Origin: an uncultured Alistipes sp.
Lineage (GTDB): Bacteria; Bacteroidota; Bacteroidia; Bacteroidales; Rikenellaceae
NCBI GenBank assembly: GCA_944321175.1
Contig: CALUKI010000022.1
Span: 48,357-112,356, forward strand
Direction: 5' to 3'
DNA: 64,000 nt
Of this stretch, positions 55,679-64,000 are shown piece after piece. Position numbers and translations under genes: made by a program. Under the pieces are notes generated by a model. That model saw nothing but the letters and a program-made list of their open reading frames with translations. It had not been told where the DNA came from and searched no databases. How positions within the stretch are numbered: the first letter of the stretch is position 1; every line of letters starts with the position of its first letter.

Positions 55679-56929
55679 TCAGGAATTCGTTGCCACACCG
55701 TTGTCGCGCCTGGGCTCGACGGCCTCGACGCGCATGCCGTGTGTAAGTTTGTGGTATCCTTCTACGACGATACGTTCTCCGGGCATCAGGCCGCGTTCGA
55801 CGACGACCTTGTTGTCGAGTTCGGGGCCGATCTCGATGAAGCGCCGTTCGACGATGCTGTCACGCCGCACGACAAAGATATAAACGCCGCCTTTTTCGAT
55901 GATAATCGCCTTCGAGGGTACCACGACGGCGTTTTCCCGTACATCGAGCAGCAGCTTGACCTTCGTGAACTGTCCCGGCAGCAGGATATGGTCGGGATTG
56001 GGCATTTCGGCGCGGACGGAGAAGGTTCCGGTTTCGGGATCGACCTGCGGATCGGCGAAATCGACCATTCCCCGCAACGGATAGCGCGAATTGTCCGGCA
56101 GGGTAACGGTAATATACGGGTTCCAGCGGCGGCTCGAATCCTTCTGACCGAGATTGACGTTGCGCTCCTTGCTGCGCAGGTAATCGAGCCCCGTCATGCT
56201 GAAATCGACTCGCACGGTATCGCTCTTGACGATGGTCGCCAGCAAAGACTTGCCGCTCGGTCCCACGAGCGTGCCGATATCGGCGTTGCTGGCACTGATA
56301 TAACCCGTAATGGGCGACTGCACGGTCGTGTAGCTCAATGCCGTTGCAGCCTGCGTGAGATCCGCCTCGCTCATCACGACATTGGCCGTCGCGCTTTCGT
56401 AAGCGGCCGTCGCATTGTCCAGATCGAGCTGGCTGGCGGCATTCTGTTCATACAGGGGGCGGATGCGCTTCAGATCGCGTTCGGCCTTCTGCGCCAATGC
56501 CCGATCCTTGCTCAACTGCGCCTTGGCCTTGTCCACACGGGCACGATAGACCTTCGGGTCGATGATGAAGAGCGTCTGTCCTTTCTGCACATAACTGCCT
56601 TCACGGAACAGCATCCGTTCAAGATAGCCCTCCACGCGGGCACGCACCTCCACGAACTGCTGGGCACGGATGCGGCCGACATATTCGCCGTAGATCTCCA
56701 CATCCTGCGTAACGACCGGTTCGACCGCAACAACGGGATATACGACCGCCTCCTGCCGGGGACGCAGCACCCAGATCAAAGCGGCCGCGACCACTGCCGC
56801 GAGAAGCCCCACGAGCGTCCAACCGCGCCATGTCCGAGGACAGAAACGTTTGCATTGCGAAACGCTTTTCCGCAACCATTTCATCATTTTCGGTTTGACA
56901 GTTGCCCAATTGACAGTTGCCCAATTCAT
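55679..56929 (-). CDS. RND efflux periplasmic adaptor (membrane fusion protein)
   Basis: This 416-residue protein joins the pump to the outer-membrane channel. A membrane anchor lies at about residues 38-58 (WTLVGLLAAVVAAALIWVLRP). The lipoyl/hairpin part is VGRIRAQQFVEVRARVEGYLERMLFREGSYVQKGQTLFIID with a coiled coil (DKAKAQLSKDRALAQKAERDLKR), and beta-barrel sequences follow (YTTVQSPITGYISASNADIGTLVG; GTFSVRAEMPNPDHILLPGQFTKVKLL). The first ten codons include a 15-bp tandem duplication (56897-56926) that encodes NWATV twice. The ATG codons at 56887 or 56884 may be the true start. First gene of the operon, behind TATCTTTG at 56973-56980. Confidence 0.93.
   Translation of the reverse strand: MNWATVNWATVKPKMMKWLRKSVSQCKRFCPRTWRGWTLVGLLAAVVAAALIWVLRPRQEAVVYPVVAVEPVVTQDVEIYGEYVGRIRAQQFVEVRARVEGYLERMLFREGSYVQKGQTLFIIDPKVYRARVDKAKAQLSKDRALAQKAERDLKRIRPLYEQNAASQLDLDNATAAYESATANVVMSEADLTQAATALSYTTVQSPITGYISASNADIGTLVGPSGKSLLATIVKSDTVRVDFSMTGLDYLRSKERNVNLGQKDSSRRWNPYITVTLPDNSRYPLRGMVDFADPQVDPETGTFSVRAEMPNPDHILLPGQFTKVKLLLDVRENAVVVPSKAIIIEKGGVYIFVVRRDSIVERRFIEIGPELDNKVVVERGLMPGERIVVEGYHKLTHGMRVEAVEPRRDNGVATNS
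56897..56926. repeat. 15-bp direct tandem duplication at the adaptor start
   Basis: GACAGTTGCCCAATT occurs twice in a row on the plus strand (56897-56911 and 56912-56926), between the most upstream ATG and the later start codons of the adaptor gene. It adds five codons in frame, or lengthens the leader if translation starts at 56887. Confidence 0.9.
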
Positions 56930-56972
56930 ATTTTCTGTTATTAATGCGGAGAGACCCCGCAGATTTTCGCTG

Positions 56973-56980
56973 CAAAGATA
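56973..56980 (-). promoter_or_regulatory. -7 box TATCTTTG of the RND operon
   Basis: The minus strand reads TATCTTTG 43 bp upstream of the first adaptor ATG. A small TGCGG/CCGCA inverted repeat lies in the presumed leader (about 56945-56961). No regulator gene adjoins the operon. Confidence 0.55.
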
Positions 56981-57124
56981 CGATTTCCGTTGAAAATCGC
57001 GTCATGTTCCGCCGAAGCACCCGATTTCTCCGACATTCAACATCCATTTAACGGGGAAAACGGCAAAATCTTATGTCCGTTTCCGGGAAAAGAGCATGCC
57101 GTGCTGCGGCTGCGTCCGCACCGT

Positions 57125-58708
57125 TCAGAACTCCGAAGTGAACTTGAAACGGATGTTCCTGAAATTCTCCTGCGCCAACGACAAGGAGTAGCCCGTATCG
57201 GCCAGAAAGACATCGCGGCCGTGTTTATCGACGGCCATGTTCGTATGCTTGCGCCGTTTGAAATCGGCCAGTTGTCCGGCGTCGTCGCTTTCGATCCAGC
57301 AGGCCTTGTAGATCGAAATCGGCTCCCAGCGGCATTTGGCTCCGTACTCATGTTCCAGCCGGTATTGGATGACCTCGAACTGGAGGGCCCCCACCGTACC
57401 GATGATCTTGCGGCCGTTGAGCTGCGACACGAAAAGCTGTGCCACACCTTCGTCCATCAGCTGATCGATTCCCTTCGCCAGCTGTTTGAACTTGAGCGGA
57501 TCGGCATTCTCGATATAGCGGAACTGTTCGGGCGCGAACGACGGGATCCCCGTGAACTTGAGTTTTTCGCCCTCGGTAAAGGTATCTCCGATCTTGAAGG
57601 TTCCCGTATCGTGCAGGCCCACGATGTCACCGGGATAGGCCACATCGATCACCGATTTCTTTTCGGCCATGAAGGCCGTCGGCGAGGAGAATTTGAGCTG
57701 TTTGCCGCTCCGCACATGGAGGTAGTTGCGGTTGCGCTCGAAGGTTCCCGAACAGATCTTCAAAAAAGCGATGCGGTCACGGTGGTTGGGATCCATATTC
57801 GCATGGATCTTGAAGATGAAGCCCGTCATCTTGGGCTCCGACGGCTCGACCTGCCGCGTTTCGGTCCGGGAGGGACGCGGCGACGGGGCGATGCGGACGA
57901 AGCATTCGAGCAGTTCGCGCACACCGAAGTTGTTGATCGCCGAGCCGAAAAAGACCGGAGCCAGATCGCCCGCAAGGTACTGTTCCCGATCGAAGGGATC
58001 GTACACGCCCTCGATCAGCGCCAGATCGTCGCGCAGCTGACGGGCATAACGTTCGCCCACACGGGCGTCGAGTTCGGGCGACGCAAGGTCGCGGATCTCG
58101 ACCGTCGAGGCCGTCGCCGTCAGCCGTTCGTCGGAGGTAAAGAGCGAGAGGTTCTGTTCATAGATATTGTAAACGCCCTTGAACGTCGGGCCGTTGGAGA
58201 TCGGGAAGGCCAGCGGCCGCACGCGGATATGCAATTCGCGTTCCACCTCGTCGAGCAGATCGAAGGGGTCCTTGCAGGGACGGTCCAGTTTGTTGATGAA
58301 GACCATCACGGGCGTATTGCGCATGCGGCACACCTCCATCAGGCGTCGGGTCTGCTGTTCGACGCCCTTGGCGCCGTCGATGACGATGATGACCGAATCG
58401 ACGGCCGTCAATGTCCGGTAGGTATCTTCCGCGAAGTCTTCGTGGCCCGGCGTATCGAGGATATTGATCTTGACGTCGCGGTACTCGAAACCCATCACCG
58501 ACGTGGCGACCGAGATACCGCGCTGCCGTTCGATCTCCATGAAGTCGGACGTGGCGCCGCGTTTGATCTTGTTGCTCTTGACGGCACCCGCCACATGGAT
58601 GGCGCCGCCGAAGAGGAGCAGTTTTTCGGTCAGGGTCGTTTTACCCGCATCGGGGTGTGAAATGATGGCGAATGTCCGCCGCCGCGTTATCTCTTCCTGT
58701 AAGGTCAT
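57125..58708 (-). CDS. prfC: Peptide chain release factor 3
   Basis: This 527-residue translational GTPase recycles RF1 and RF2 from the ribosome. G1 [17 protein letters not shown] lies at about 17-33, then G2/switch I ([20 protein letters not shown]), G3 [16 protein letters not shown] and G4 [10 protein letters not shown]. The RF3-specific C-terminal part includes [26 protein letters not shown]. Length matches the family. It is a single gene between the RND operon and nadB. No promoter box of the TAnnTTTG type is obvious in the AT-rich stretch just upstream. Confidence 0.97.
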   Translation of the reverse strand: MTLQEEITRRRTFAIISHPDAGKTTLTEKLLLFGGAIHVAGAVKSNKIKRGATSDFMEIERQRGISVATSVMGFEYRDVKINILDTPGHEDFAEDTYRTLTAVDSVIIVIDGAKGVEQQTRRLMEVCRMRNTPVMVFINKLDRPCKDPFDLLDEVERELHIRVRPLAFPISNGPTFKGVYNIYEQNLSLFTSDERLTATASTVEIRDLASPELDARVGERYARQLRDDLALIEGVYDPFDREQYLAGDLAPVFFGSAINNFGVRELLECFVRIAPSPRPSRTETRQVEPSEPKMTGFIFKIHANMDPNHRDRIAFLKICSGTFERNRNYLHVRSGKQLKFSSPTAFMAEKKSVIDVAYPGDIVGLHDTGTFKIGDTFTEGEKLKFTGIPSFAPEQFRYIENADPLKFKQLAKGIDQLMDEGVAQLFVSQLNGRKIIGTVGALQFEVIQYRLEHEYGAKCRWEPISIYKACWIESDDAGQLADFKRRKHTNMAVDKHGRDVFLADTGYSLSLAQENFRNIRFKFTSEF

Positions 58709-59048
58709 GCCGTTCAGTATAAATCCTATTCGTATAACATAAAAAATCGTTTCCGGAACCGCCGTAAAGCCGGCGGAAGAGGCCGTCCCCTTCCGCTGTC
58801 CGGAGTTATCTTTCCCGCGCTGCCGCCGTCTTCCCGATGAAGACGGCCTTCAAGCGCAACATGCCGCCGGCCGCCGGCCGCGGCCTCTTCCGCCTTATAT
58901 TCGGGCACACGCTCCAAACCGCTCTCCGGCAGGCTGTTCTCCCTTTCCGTACTCCGGCTGCCACTGCTTTTTGAACCCTTTGAACCCGCTCCGTCCATCC
59001 GGCGGTTTGTTCCGGCCCGCGGCGCCGCCCGATTCCCCGGAGGAGGGG
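58709..59048. other. Gene-free stretch between prfC and nadB
   Basis: No convincing gene is present in these 340 bp. A stem GCCGTCTTC/GAAGACGGC (58825-58833 with 58839-58847) may end the nadB transcript but has no U-tract. The GC-rich open frames here look like chance. Confidence 0.5.
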
Positions 59049-60644
59049 TCAATCCTGCTGTTTGCCGGCGGGAGCAGCCGTTGCCGATGTCTCAGGCGGA
59101 TAGTCCGTATTGTAATGGCATCCTACCGACTCCTTGAGTTCGCGGCCCTGCTTGATAATCAGGTAGGCCACCGTGATCATGTTGCGCAGTTCGCACAACT
59201 CCCGATTGGGCGTTGTCTTGTTGTAAAGCTCTTCGGTCTCATGCCACAGCGTTTCCAGCCGGCGCATGGCCCGCTTGAGGTAGAGATTCGAGCGGATGAT
59301 GCCCACATAGTTGGACATGATCTGCTGCAGTTCGCGTTTCGACTGGATCAGCAGCAGCAACTCTTCGGCCGTTGCCGTACCTTCGAAATTCCAGTCGGGG
59401 ATACCCTCCTGGATCGATACACGGCCGAGTTGCGACACGGCATGCCGCGCCGCCTGATCGGCATAGACTACGGCCTCGATCAGCGAGTTGGATGCCAGAC
59501 GGTTTGCCCCGTGCAGCCCCGTGCAGGAGGTTTCGCCCAAAGCATAGAGCCGGCGGATCGAGGTTTCGCCGTCGGTCGAGACCTTCACCCCGCCGCAGCA
59601 ATAGTGTGCGGCCGGCGTGACGGGGATCCAATCCTTCGTAATGTCGATGCCGATCGAGAGGCATTTCTCGTAGATGTTCGGAAAGTGGCTGCGGATCGCA
59701 TCGGCGGGTTTGTGCGTCACGTCCAGATAGACGAACTCTTCGCCGCGCAGTTGCATCTCGCGGTAGATCGAACGCGCCACCACATCGCGCGGCGCCAGCG
59801 ACTTCATCGGATGGTATTTGTCCATGAACTCCTCGCCGTTTTGCAGGCGCAGGATGGCGCCGAAGCCGCGCATCGCCTCCGTAATGAGGAACGAAGGGCG
59901 TTCGCCGGGGTTGTAGAGCGACGTGGGATGGAACTGAATGTACTCCATGTTCTCGGTAATGGCCTTGGCTCGGTGGCACATGGCGATACCGTCGCCCGTC
60001 GCCACAACGGGATTGGTCGTCGTCGAATAGACGTTGCCGCATCCGCCCGTCGCCACCACCGTAAATTTCGCCAGCACGGTTTCGATGGCGTGCGTATCCA
60101 AGTCGAGCACATAGGCGCCGAAGCAGGTTACGCCGCGTGTATGGCGCGTCACGAACTCGCCCAGATGGTGCTGCGTCAACAGATCGACGGCATAGTGGTG
60201 CTCCAGCACCGTGATATTGGGATGCCGGCGTACGGATTCGGTCAAGGCCCGTTCGATCTCGGCCCCCGTCAGATCTTCGTAATGGAGGATACGGTGTTCG
60301 GAGTGCCCGCCTTCGCGGTTCAGTTCGAAACGGCCGTCCGGTGTTTTGGCAAAGCGGGTGCCCCACGCGATCAGATCGCGGATCAGTTCCGGCGCACGGC
60401 GCACGACCAGTTCAACGGCCGCCGGATCGCATTTTCCGGCACCGCAGACCAGCGTGTCGTGGATATGTTTCTCGAACGTGTCGGGAGCATAGGTTACAGA
60501 GCAGATACCGCCCTGGGCATAATTGGTATTGCACTCGTTCATTTCGCCTTTCGTGACGATCGTCACATGGCCGTGACCGGCGGCTTTGAGTGCGAAGCTC
60601 AGGCCTGCAGCACCGGAGCCTATCACCAAAAAATCGGTTTGCAT
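59049..60644 (-). CDS. nadB: L-aspartate oxidase
   Basis: This 531-residue flavoprotein oxidises L-aspartate to iminoaspartate in NAD synthesis. The FAD dinucleotide fold is DFLVIGSGAAGLSFALKAAG (about 4-23). TKGEMNECNTNYAQGGICSV is the family's flavin-contact segment, and the active site includes FHPTSLYNPGERPSFLITEAMRG and ASNSLIEAVVYADQAA. The C-terminal helical domain is complete. In oxygen-poor hosts fumarate is the likely electron acceptor. The ATG at 60644 is chosen; an in-frame TTG nine codons upstream is less likely. A TACTTTTG box lies at 60669-60676. nadA and nadC are not in the window. Confidence 0.96.
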   Translation of the reverse strand: MQTDFLVIGSGAAGLSFALKAAGHGHVTIVTKGEMNECNTNYAQGGICSVTYAPDTFEKHIHDTLVCGAGKCDPAAVELVVRRAPELIRDLIAWGTRFAKTPDGRFELNREGGHSEHRILHYEDLTGAEIERALTESVRRHPNITVLEHHYAVDLLTQHHLGEFVTRHTRGVTCFGAYVLDLDTHAIETVLAKFTVVATGGCGNVYSTTTNPVVATGDGIAMCHRAKAITENMEYIQFHPTSLYNPGERPSFLITEAMRGFGAILRLQNGEEFMDKYHPMKSLAPRDVVARSIYREMQLRGEEFVYLDVTHKPADAIRSHFPNIYEKCLSIGIDITKDWIPVTPAAHYCCGGVKVSTDGETSIRRLYALGETSCTGLHGANRLASNSLIEAVVYADQAARHAVSQLGRVSIQEGIPDWNFEGTATAEELLLLIQSKRELQQIMSNYVGIIRSNLYLKRAMRRLETLWHETEELYNKTTPNRELCELRNMITVAYLIIKQGRELKESVGCHYNTDYPPETSATAAPAGKQQD

Positions 60645-60668
60645 GTCGAAATATTCGATTAGATGGCG

Positions 60669-60676
60669 CAAAAGTA
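60669..60676 (-). promoter_or_regulatory. -7 box TACTTTTG of nadB
   Basis: The minus strand reads TACTTTTG, ending 24 bases before the nadB ATG. Confidence 0.5.
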
Positions 60677-60750
60677 ACGATTTTCCGGCAAAAACCGGTT
60701 TATCTCAAAGAAAATCGGCGCCAAAATTATATAAAGACATTGAAAATTCC

Positions 60751-60758
60751 TATCTTTG
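60751..60758 (+). promoter_or_regulatory. Orphan -7 box TATCTTTG pointing into gene-free DNA
   Basis: TATCTTTG on the plus strand is followed by about 560 bp with no convincing protein gene, ending at an inverted repeat with a T-run (61264-61320). It may drive a non-coding RNA or be the promoter of a gene lost at this junction. Confidence 0.35.
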
Positions 60759-60759
60759 T

Positions 60760-61260
60760 CTCAACAAACACCCTATCGCAATTTAACGAACTCGACAATA
60801 AGACAAAACCTATGAATTAGAAAAATTGCAATAAACAGCGCATAAAAGCGCAAAATCGACATAAAAAGCGTTAGCTTAAACCTTGTTTTCTGAAAATCTG
60901 GTAAATCTGAAATTAATGGAGATTTTCCATATATAATTTACATATAATCAACATTTTACTACTCTCACTCCTTTGATTAAAAAAACAATACAGGAACAAA
61001 ATAATCAATTAAAGCAAATTCAGACCTTTTCTATTTTCATTAGGTTTCATTCCTTTCACTTGTTTGCACAAGGAGTTCGAACTTTACTGTGAGCAGTTAT
61101 TCTCTCTGCTCCAAGAGACATTTATTGATAAACATACTTGCAGCCAAAAAAGAAAAACTCCCAATCTCTTTTCAGCCTGTACCTCCCTTTTATTGGCAAC
61201 CAAAACCGCTTTTACCGTAATAGCCATAGGCATACTGACAAGCAAATATGCCTATCTAAA
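60760..61260 (+). other. AT-rich gene-free stretch at the edge of the restriction region
   Basis: This stretch is visibly AT-rich compared with everything to its left. It contains short repeats (GCGC around ATAAAA at about 60839-60855) and small stems such as ATGGA/TCCAT (60916-60930). The only longer open frame starts with TTG at 61064 and has no recognisable features. Confidence 0.5.
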
Positions 61261-61263
61261 TAT

Positions 61264-61320
61264 AGTTTACTTTGGTTTAGCTTATATATAGAGCTAATAG
61301 ACTAAAGTAAACTGAATTTT
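61264..61320 (+). repeat. AT-rich inverted repeat followed by a T-run
   Basis: AGTTTACTTT (61264-61273) pairs with AAAGTAAACT (61304-61313), with a further imperfect GGTTTAGCT/AGCTAATAGACT match inside, followed by GAATTTTTT. It looks like a plus-strand terminator, or a terminal repeat of an inserted element. Confidence 0.45.
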
Positions 61321-61349
61321 TTCAGCTTGTTCAACAATGCAGCCAAAAG

Positions 61350-61390
61350 AAAAATGGCTGTAACCAATCAGTTTTGGCGCAGCCATCTTT
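61350..61390. terminator. Terminator after hsdR
   Basis: On the minus strand ATGGCTG...CAGCCAT with an inner CCAA/TTGG stem is followed by TTTTCT. On the plus strand the stem is followed by CTTTTTCC, so it may work in both directions. It lies about 110 bp past the hsdR stop. Confidence 0.6.
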
Positions 61391-61498
61391 TTCCCTTTGT
61401 TTGACTTTACTTTAATGAATATATATAAGATGGGAATAAAGTAAAGCTCGTCTTTTTCTCTTTTCGCTGTATTATACTTACATAGTCTCTACTCAATA

Positions 61499-64000
61499 TT
61501 AACGATTCTGATTATATGTCCTTTCAAAAACAAACTCCTGTAGCCACCGTTGAAATGATGGATTATCTTGGTATTCTTTGTAGAGCTCCAATCCAGACGT
61601 CATGGACCTAAGGATAATCGACATCAATGCTTTGTCACTTTCAATTCTCGCAACCTCTCTATCAGAATTGCGAATTGCATTCTGATAAGCTTCATTTTTA
61701 GCAACTTCTTCAGGAATAGCAGCGATTTGTTGCCGGATACGATCTGAATCCGTCCATGGAATATTCCCGAATCGAGTGTTGAACTCTTCTAAAATCGTTG
61801 TCAGCGACTGAAGATTCGGGGACGTAATACCTCCGCTCCGTCCTACGGGAATGGCTTGGACCTCTGCCTTTTCATTGTCCAAAATAATACGTTGCTCTTC
61901 CTGAATCGTATTTTTGTAGCTATTGAAATCCACAGCATCAAGTAACCCTTCTGTATAATCATCTCCTTCCGGAGTCGGCAACTTGTGAATAAGCAAATTG
62001 AGAAAAATACTCAACTTTTCCCACTCTGCACTCCCAAAAGGCAATATGGCAGCCAAGAAGGCATAGGTTCTGATAAAACTTTTGGCACTGCTCTTGAACT
62101 TTACCTGTGAATCGGTATTCAGAGTCTTGTAATTCTCGGCACATGTGTCCAAAATCGAATCAATCATTTCACGATCCGATGCGCCAAGAAATAATCCCAC
62201 TAAACGTTCAACATCTTCGGCCGTATATACTTGATGTTTTTCCAACTCAGTAATAAGGTCATTGAGCTTATTTGGATCGGTTTCCGAGGCTAATTCAGTC
62301 GTTTTGTAATAGCGCTGGAACGATTTTTTAATGTCTTCCGGATCATTAGCAAAATCAAGAACAAATGTGTCTCGTTTTTTGGGATGGGCCCGATTGAGTC
62401 GAGACAAAGTTTGTACGGCTTTGATATCCGTCAGAATCTTATCTACATACATCGTATGAAGCAGCGGCTCATCATAGCCCGTCTGGAACTTATTGGCAAC
62501 AATAAGAAAACGATAGGGGTCTTTCTTGAAGCGATCTTCAATCTCTGCACTCGGAAATCCATTCAACGAGGCTTCGGTCATCTTTCCGTACTCCCTGTAT
62601 TTGTTTGGCAACTCCTTTTCTCCGGAGAATGCGATTATGGCTTTATACTGGCTTCCTCGTTCTTCCAGCAATCGGCAAAATTCAAAATAGTAATCTATAG
62701 CTCGTTCGATACTGCTGGTCACGACCATTGCACGAGCTTGTCCTCCTATTTTCCCTTTGCTGATGACATTCGTATGGAAGTGCTCAACCATAATAGCCGC
62801 TTTGTGGTGGATTGTAGTTCGATCGCCTTCAACATAGGCACGGAGTTTGGCTTGTGCCTTTTCATTGTCGAATAATGGGTCATCTTCCGATTTTTTCACA
62901 AGTTTATAGAAACTTGATACCGGGGTATAATGTTCCAGCACATCCAGAATAAATCGTTCCTGAATCGCTTGACGCATTGAATAGGTATGAAAAGCCACAT
63001 GTCGTACTTGCCCGTCAGGCTGTGGTATCGCATCTCCAAACATCTCCAAAGTCTTGTTTTTGGGTGTTGCGGTGAATGCGTAATAATTGGCATTTCGGAC
63101 CATCCGATGCCCTTCTATGAGTTTGTTGATTTTATCTTCGATATCTTCCTCGTCATCGCATACATTTCCCGAAACGGCCATATTCATCTTGGCAAACAGG
63201 CTTCCCGTCTGGCTCGAATGAGCCTCGTCAATAATGATGGCAAACTGTTTGTCCTTATTTTCCGTGCCTATACTCGACAAAATGAACGGGAATTTGTGAA
63301 TGGTTGTAATAATTATCTTCTTTCCCGCATTAAGCAGCGAACCGAGTGTGGAAGAGTCGTCGGCCCAGCCAACAACGCTCCGCTCCTGCATGAATTGTCT
63401 TATTGTGTCCCGAATCTGCCGGTCAAGATTCACACGGTCTGTAACCACGATAATTGAATCGAAAAAGTTTTTTCCGCTTTTCTCCAGTTTGACCAACTGA
63501 TATGCCAGCCATGCAATCGAATTCGATTTGCCGCTCCCTGCGCTGTGTTGAATCAAATAGCGTTTCCCCACTTCATTCCGAAGGGTATCGGCCAACAGTT
63601 TGCGAACCACCGTCAATTGATGATAACGTGGGAAAATCATGGTTTCGCCGACAACTTTGTTCGTCTTTCGATCGATTTTCTCGACCACCTGCGAATAATT
63701 CTCCAAAATATTCGACAACGATTCCTTGGTCAGAATCTCTTTCCAGAGATAATCGGTCTTGATGCCATCCGGATTGGGCGGATTGCCTGCACCGTCATTG
63801 TTCCCCTTGTTGAACGGCAGAAACCAGGACGCCTTACCGCACAACCGTGTACACATTTTCACCTCGTTGTCATCGACCGCAAAATGTACTGCACATCGCT
63901 TGAAGTTAAAGATCAACTCCTTCGGGTCGCGGTCGTTCATGTATTGATTGACCGCATCATCGACATTTTGTTTGGTCAGTCTGTTCTTCAGTTCGAATGT
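61499..64000 (-). CDS. hsdR: Type I restriction endonuclease subunit R (N-terminal end outside the window)
   Basis: The frame is open to base 64000, giving 833 residues of a longer protein. The first visible residues, TFELKNRLTKQNVDDAVNQY, belong to the nuclease domain; E-L-K is part of its PD-(D/E)xK motif. The translocase motor follows: Walker A HSAGSGKSNSIAWLAY, motif Ia VVTDRVNLDRQIRDT, DEAH-box IIDEAHSSQTGS, SAT-like TATPKNKTLEMFG, and QTGYDEPLLHTMYVDK with QTLSRLNRAHP for motifs V and VI. The C-terminal helical region binds the methylase complex. HsdR cuts unmodified DNA when joined to HsdM and HsdS, which must lie beyond the window. Codon use is more AT-rich than in the rest of the window, consistent with transfer. 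Confidence 0.95.
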   Translation of the reverse strand, partial: TFELKNRLTKQNVDDAVNQYMNDRDPKELIFNFKRCAVHFAVDDNEVKMCTRLCGKASWFLPFNKGNNDGAGNPPNPDGIKTDYLWKEILTKESLSNILENYSQVVEKIDRKTNKVVGETMIFPRYHQLTVVRKLLADTLRNEVGKRYLIQHSAGSGKSNSIAWLAYQLVKLEKSGKNFFDSIIVVTDRVNLDRQIRDTIRQFMQERSVVGWADDSSTLGSLLNAGKKIIITTIHKFPFILSSIGTENKDKQFAIIIDEAHSSQTGSLFAKMNMAVSGNVCDDEEDIEDKINKLIEGHRMVRNANYYAFTATPKNKTLEMFGDAIPQPDGQVRHVAFHTYSMRQAIQERFILDVLEHYTPVSSFYKLVKKSEDDPLFDNEKAQAKLRAYVEGDRTTIHHKAAIMVEHFHTNVISKGKIGGQARAMVVTSSIERAIDYYFEFCRLLEERGSQYKAIIAFSGEKELPNKYREYGKMTEASLNGFPSAEIEDRFKKDPYRFLIVANKFQTGYDEPLLHTMYVDKILTDIKAVQTLSRLNRAHPKKRDTFVLDFANDPEDIKKSFQRYYKTTELASETDPNKLNDLITELEKHQVYTAEDVERLVGLFLGASDREMIDSILDTCAENYKTLNTDSQVKFKSSAKSFIRTYAFLAAILPFGSAEWEKLSIFLNLLIHKLPTPEGDDYTEGLLDAVDFNSYKNTIQEEQRIILDNEKAEVQAIPVGRSGGITSPNLQSLTTILEEFNTRFGNIPWTDSDRIRQQIAAIPEEVAKNEAYQNAIRNSDREVARIESDKALMSIILRSMTSGLELYKEYQDNPSFQRWLQEFVFERTYNQNR

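Noticed and set aside
58726..59052. 108-codon minus-strand frame between nadB and prfC
   Set aside because: It is an arginine/glycine-rich frame in a GC-rich spacer with no start signal or domain.
61064..61291. 75-codon plus-strand frame near the restriction region
   Set aside because: It starts with TTG and has no family match by eye. A C-terminal hydrophobic stretch alone is not enough.

Overview
The window reads as one chromosomal stretch of a member of the Bacteroidales. GC-rich codon use (outside the right end), TAnnTTTG -7 promoter boxes in front of many genes, a SusC/SusD pair under an ECF sigma/FecR control pair, BACON and DUF3127 proteins, and SpII lipoproteins all fit. The GC content and gene set resemble Alistipes (Rikenellaceae); that genus call is inference and no rRNA gene is present to test it.

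Layout. 1-6.4 kb: the C-terminal part of a cation:proton antiporter with two TrkA-C domains, two tandem related lipoproteins, an inverted-repeat element, an operon of a NifU-like Fe-S scaffold and a GGGtGRT protein, a GNAT acetyltransferase and a HAD phosphatase. 6.6-19.9 kb: the core information-processing block, all on the minus strand: tRNA-Thr, tRNA-Tyr, tRNA-Gly, tuf, tRNA-Trp, secE, nusG, rplK, rplA, rplJ, rplL, rpoB, rpoC, with structured RNA between rplL and rpoB. 20-23 kb: a GNAT protein, a Nudix hydrolase and a metallophosphoesterase fused to a PQQ-type beta-propeller. 23.1-28.9 kb: an L-rhamnose operon (rhaB-rhaA-fucO-rhaT-rhaD) without an adjacent regulator. 29-31.5 kb: L-serine dehydratase and a dihydroorotate dehydrogenase-like protein.

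31.8-42.7 kb is the most distinctive region: ECF sigma factor, FecR anti-sigma, a SusC with an N-terminal STN signalling domain, SusD, a BACON lipoprotein, a lipoprotein with a probable helveticin-J/TagC-like propeller, and a secreted S1/P1 nuclease. I read it as an inducible outer-membrane uptake locus whose degradative enzyme is a nuclease, so nucleic acid or nucleotides may be the substrate. A promoter-plus-terminator pair on the opposite strand of the susC start suggests a short antisense RNA.

42.8-49 kb: a DUF3127 protein with an SSB-like tail, an FKBP isomerase, then an operon of ureohydrolase, NhaA and a second FKBP, and the divergent pdxB. 49.2-60.6 kb: a LamG-glycerophosphodiesterase lipoprotein, a complete RND efflux operon (adaptor, pump, outer-membrane factor), prfC and nadB. 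From about 60.7 kb the DNA becomes visibly AT-rich: about 850 bp without a convincing gene, then a type I restriction HsdR subunit that runs off the window end, probably the edge of an acquired defence region.

Coordinates of promoter boxes and stem-loops were read by eye; no folding energies or database searches were run.
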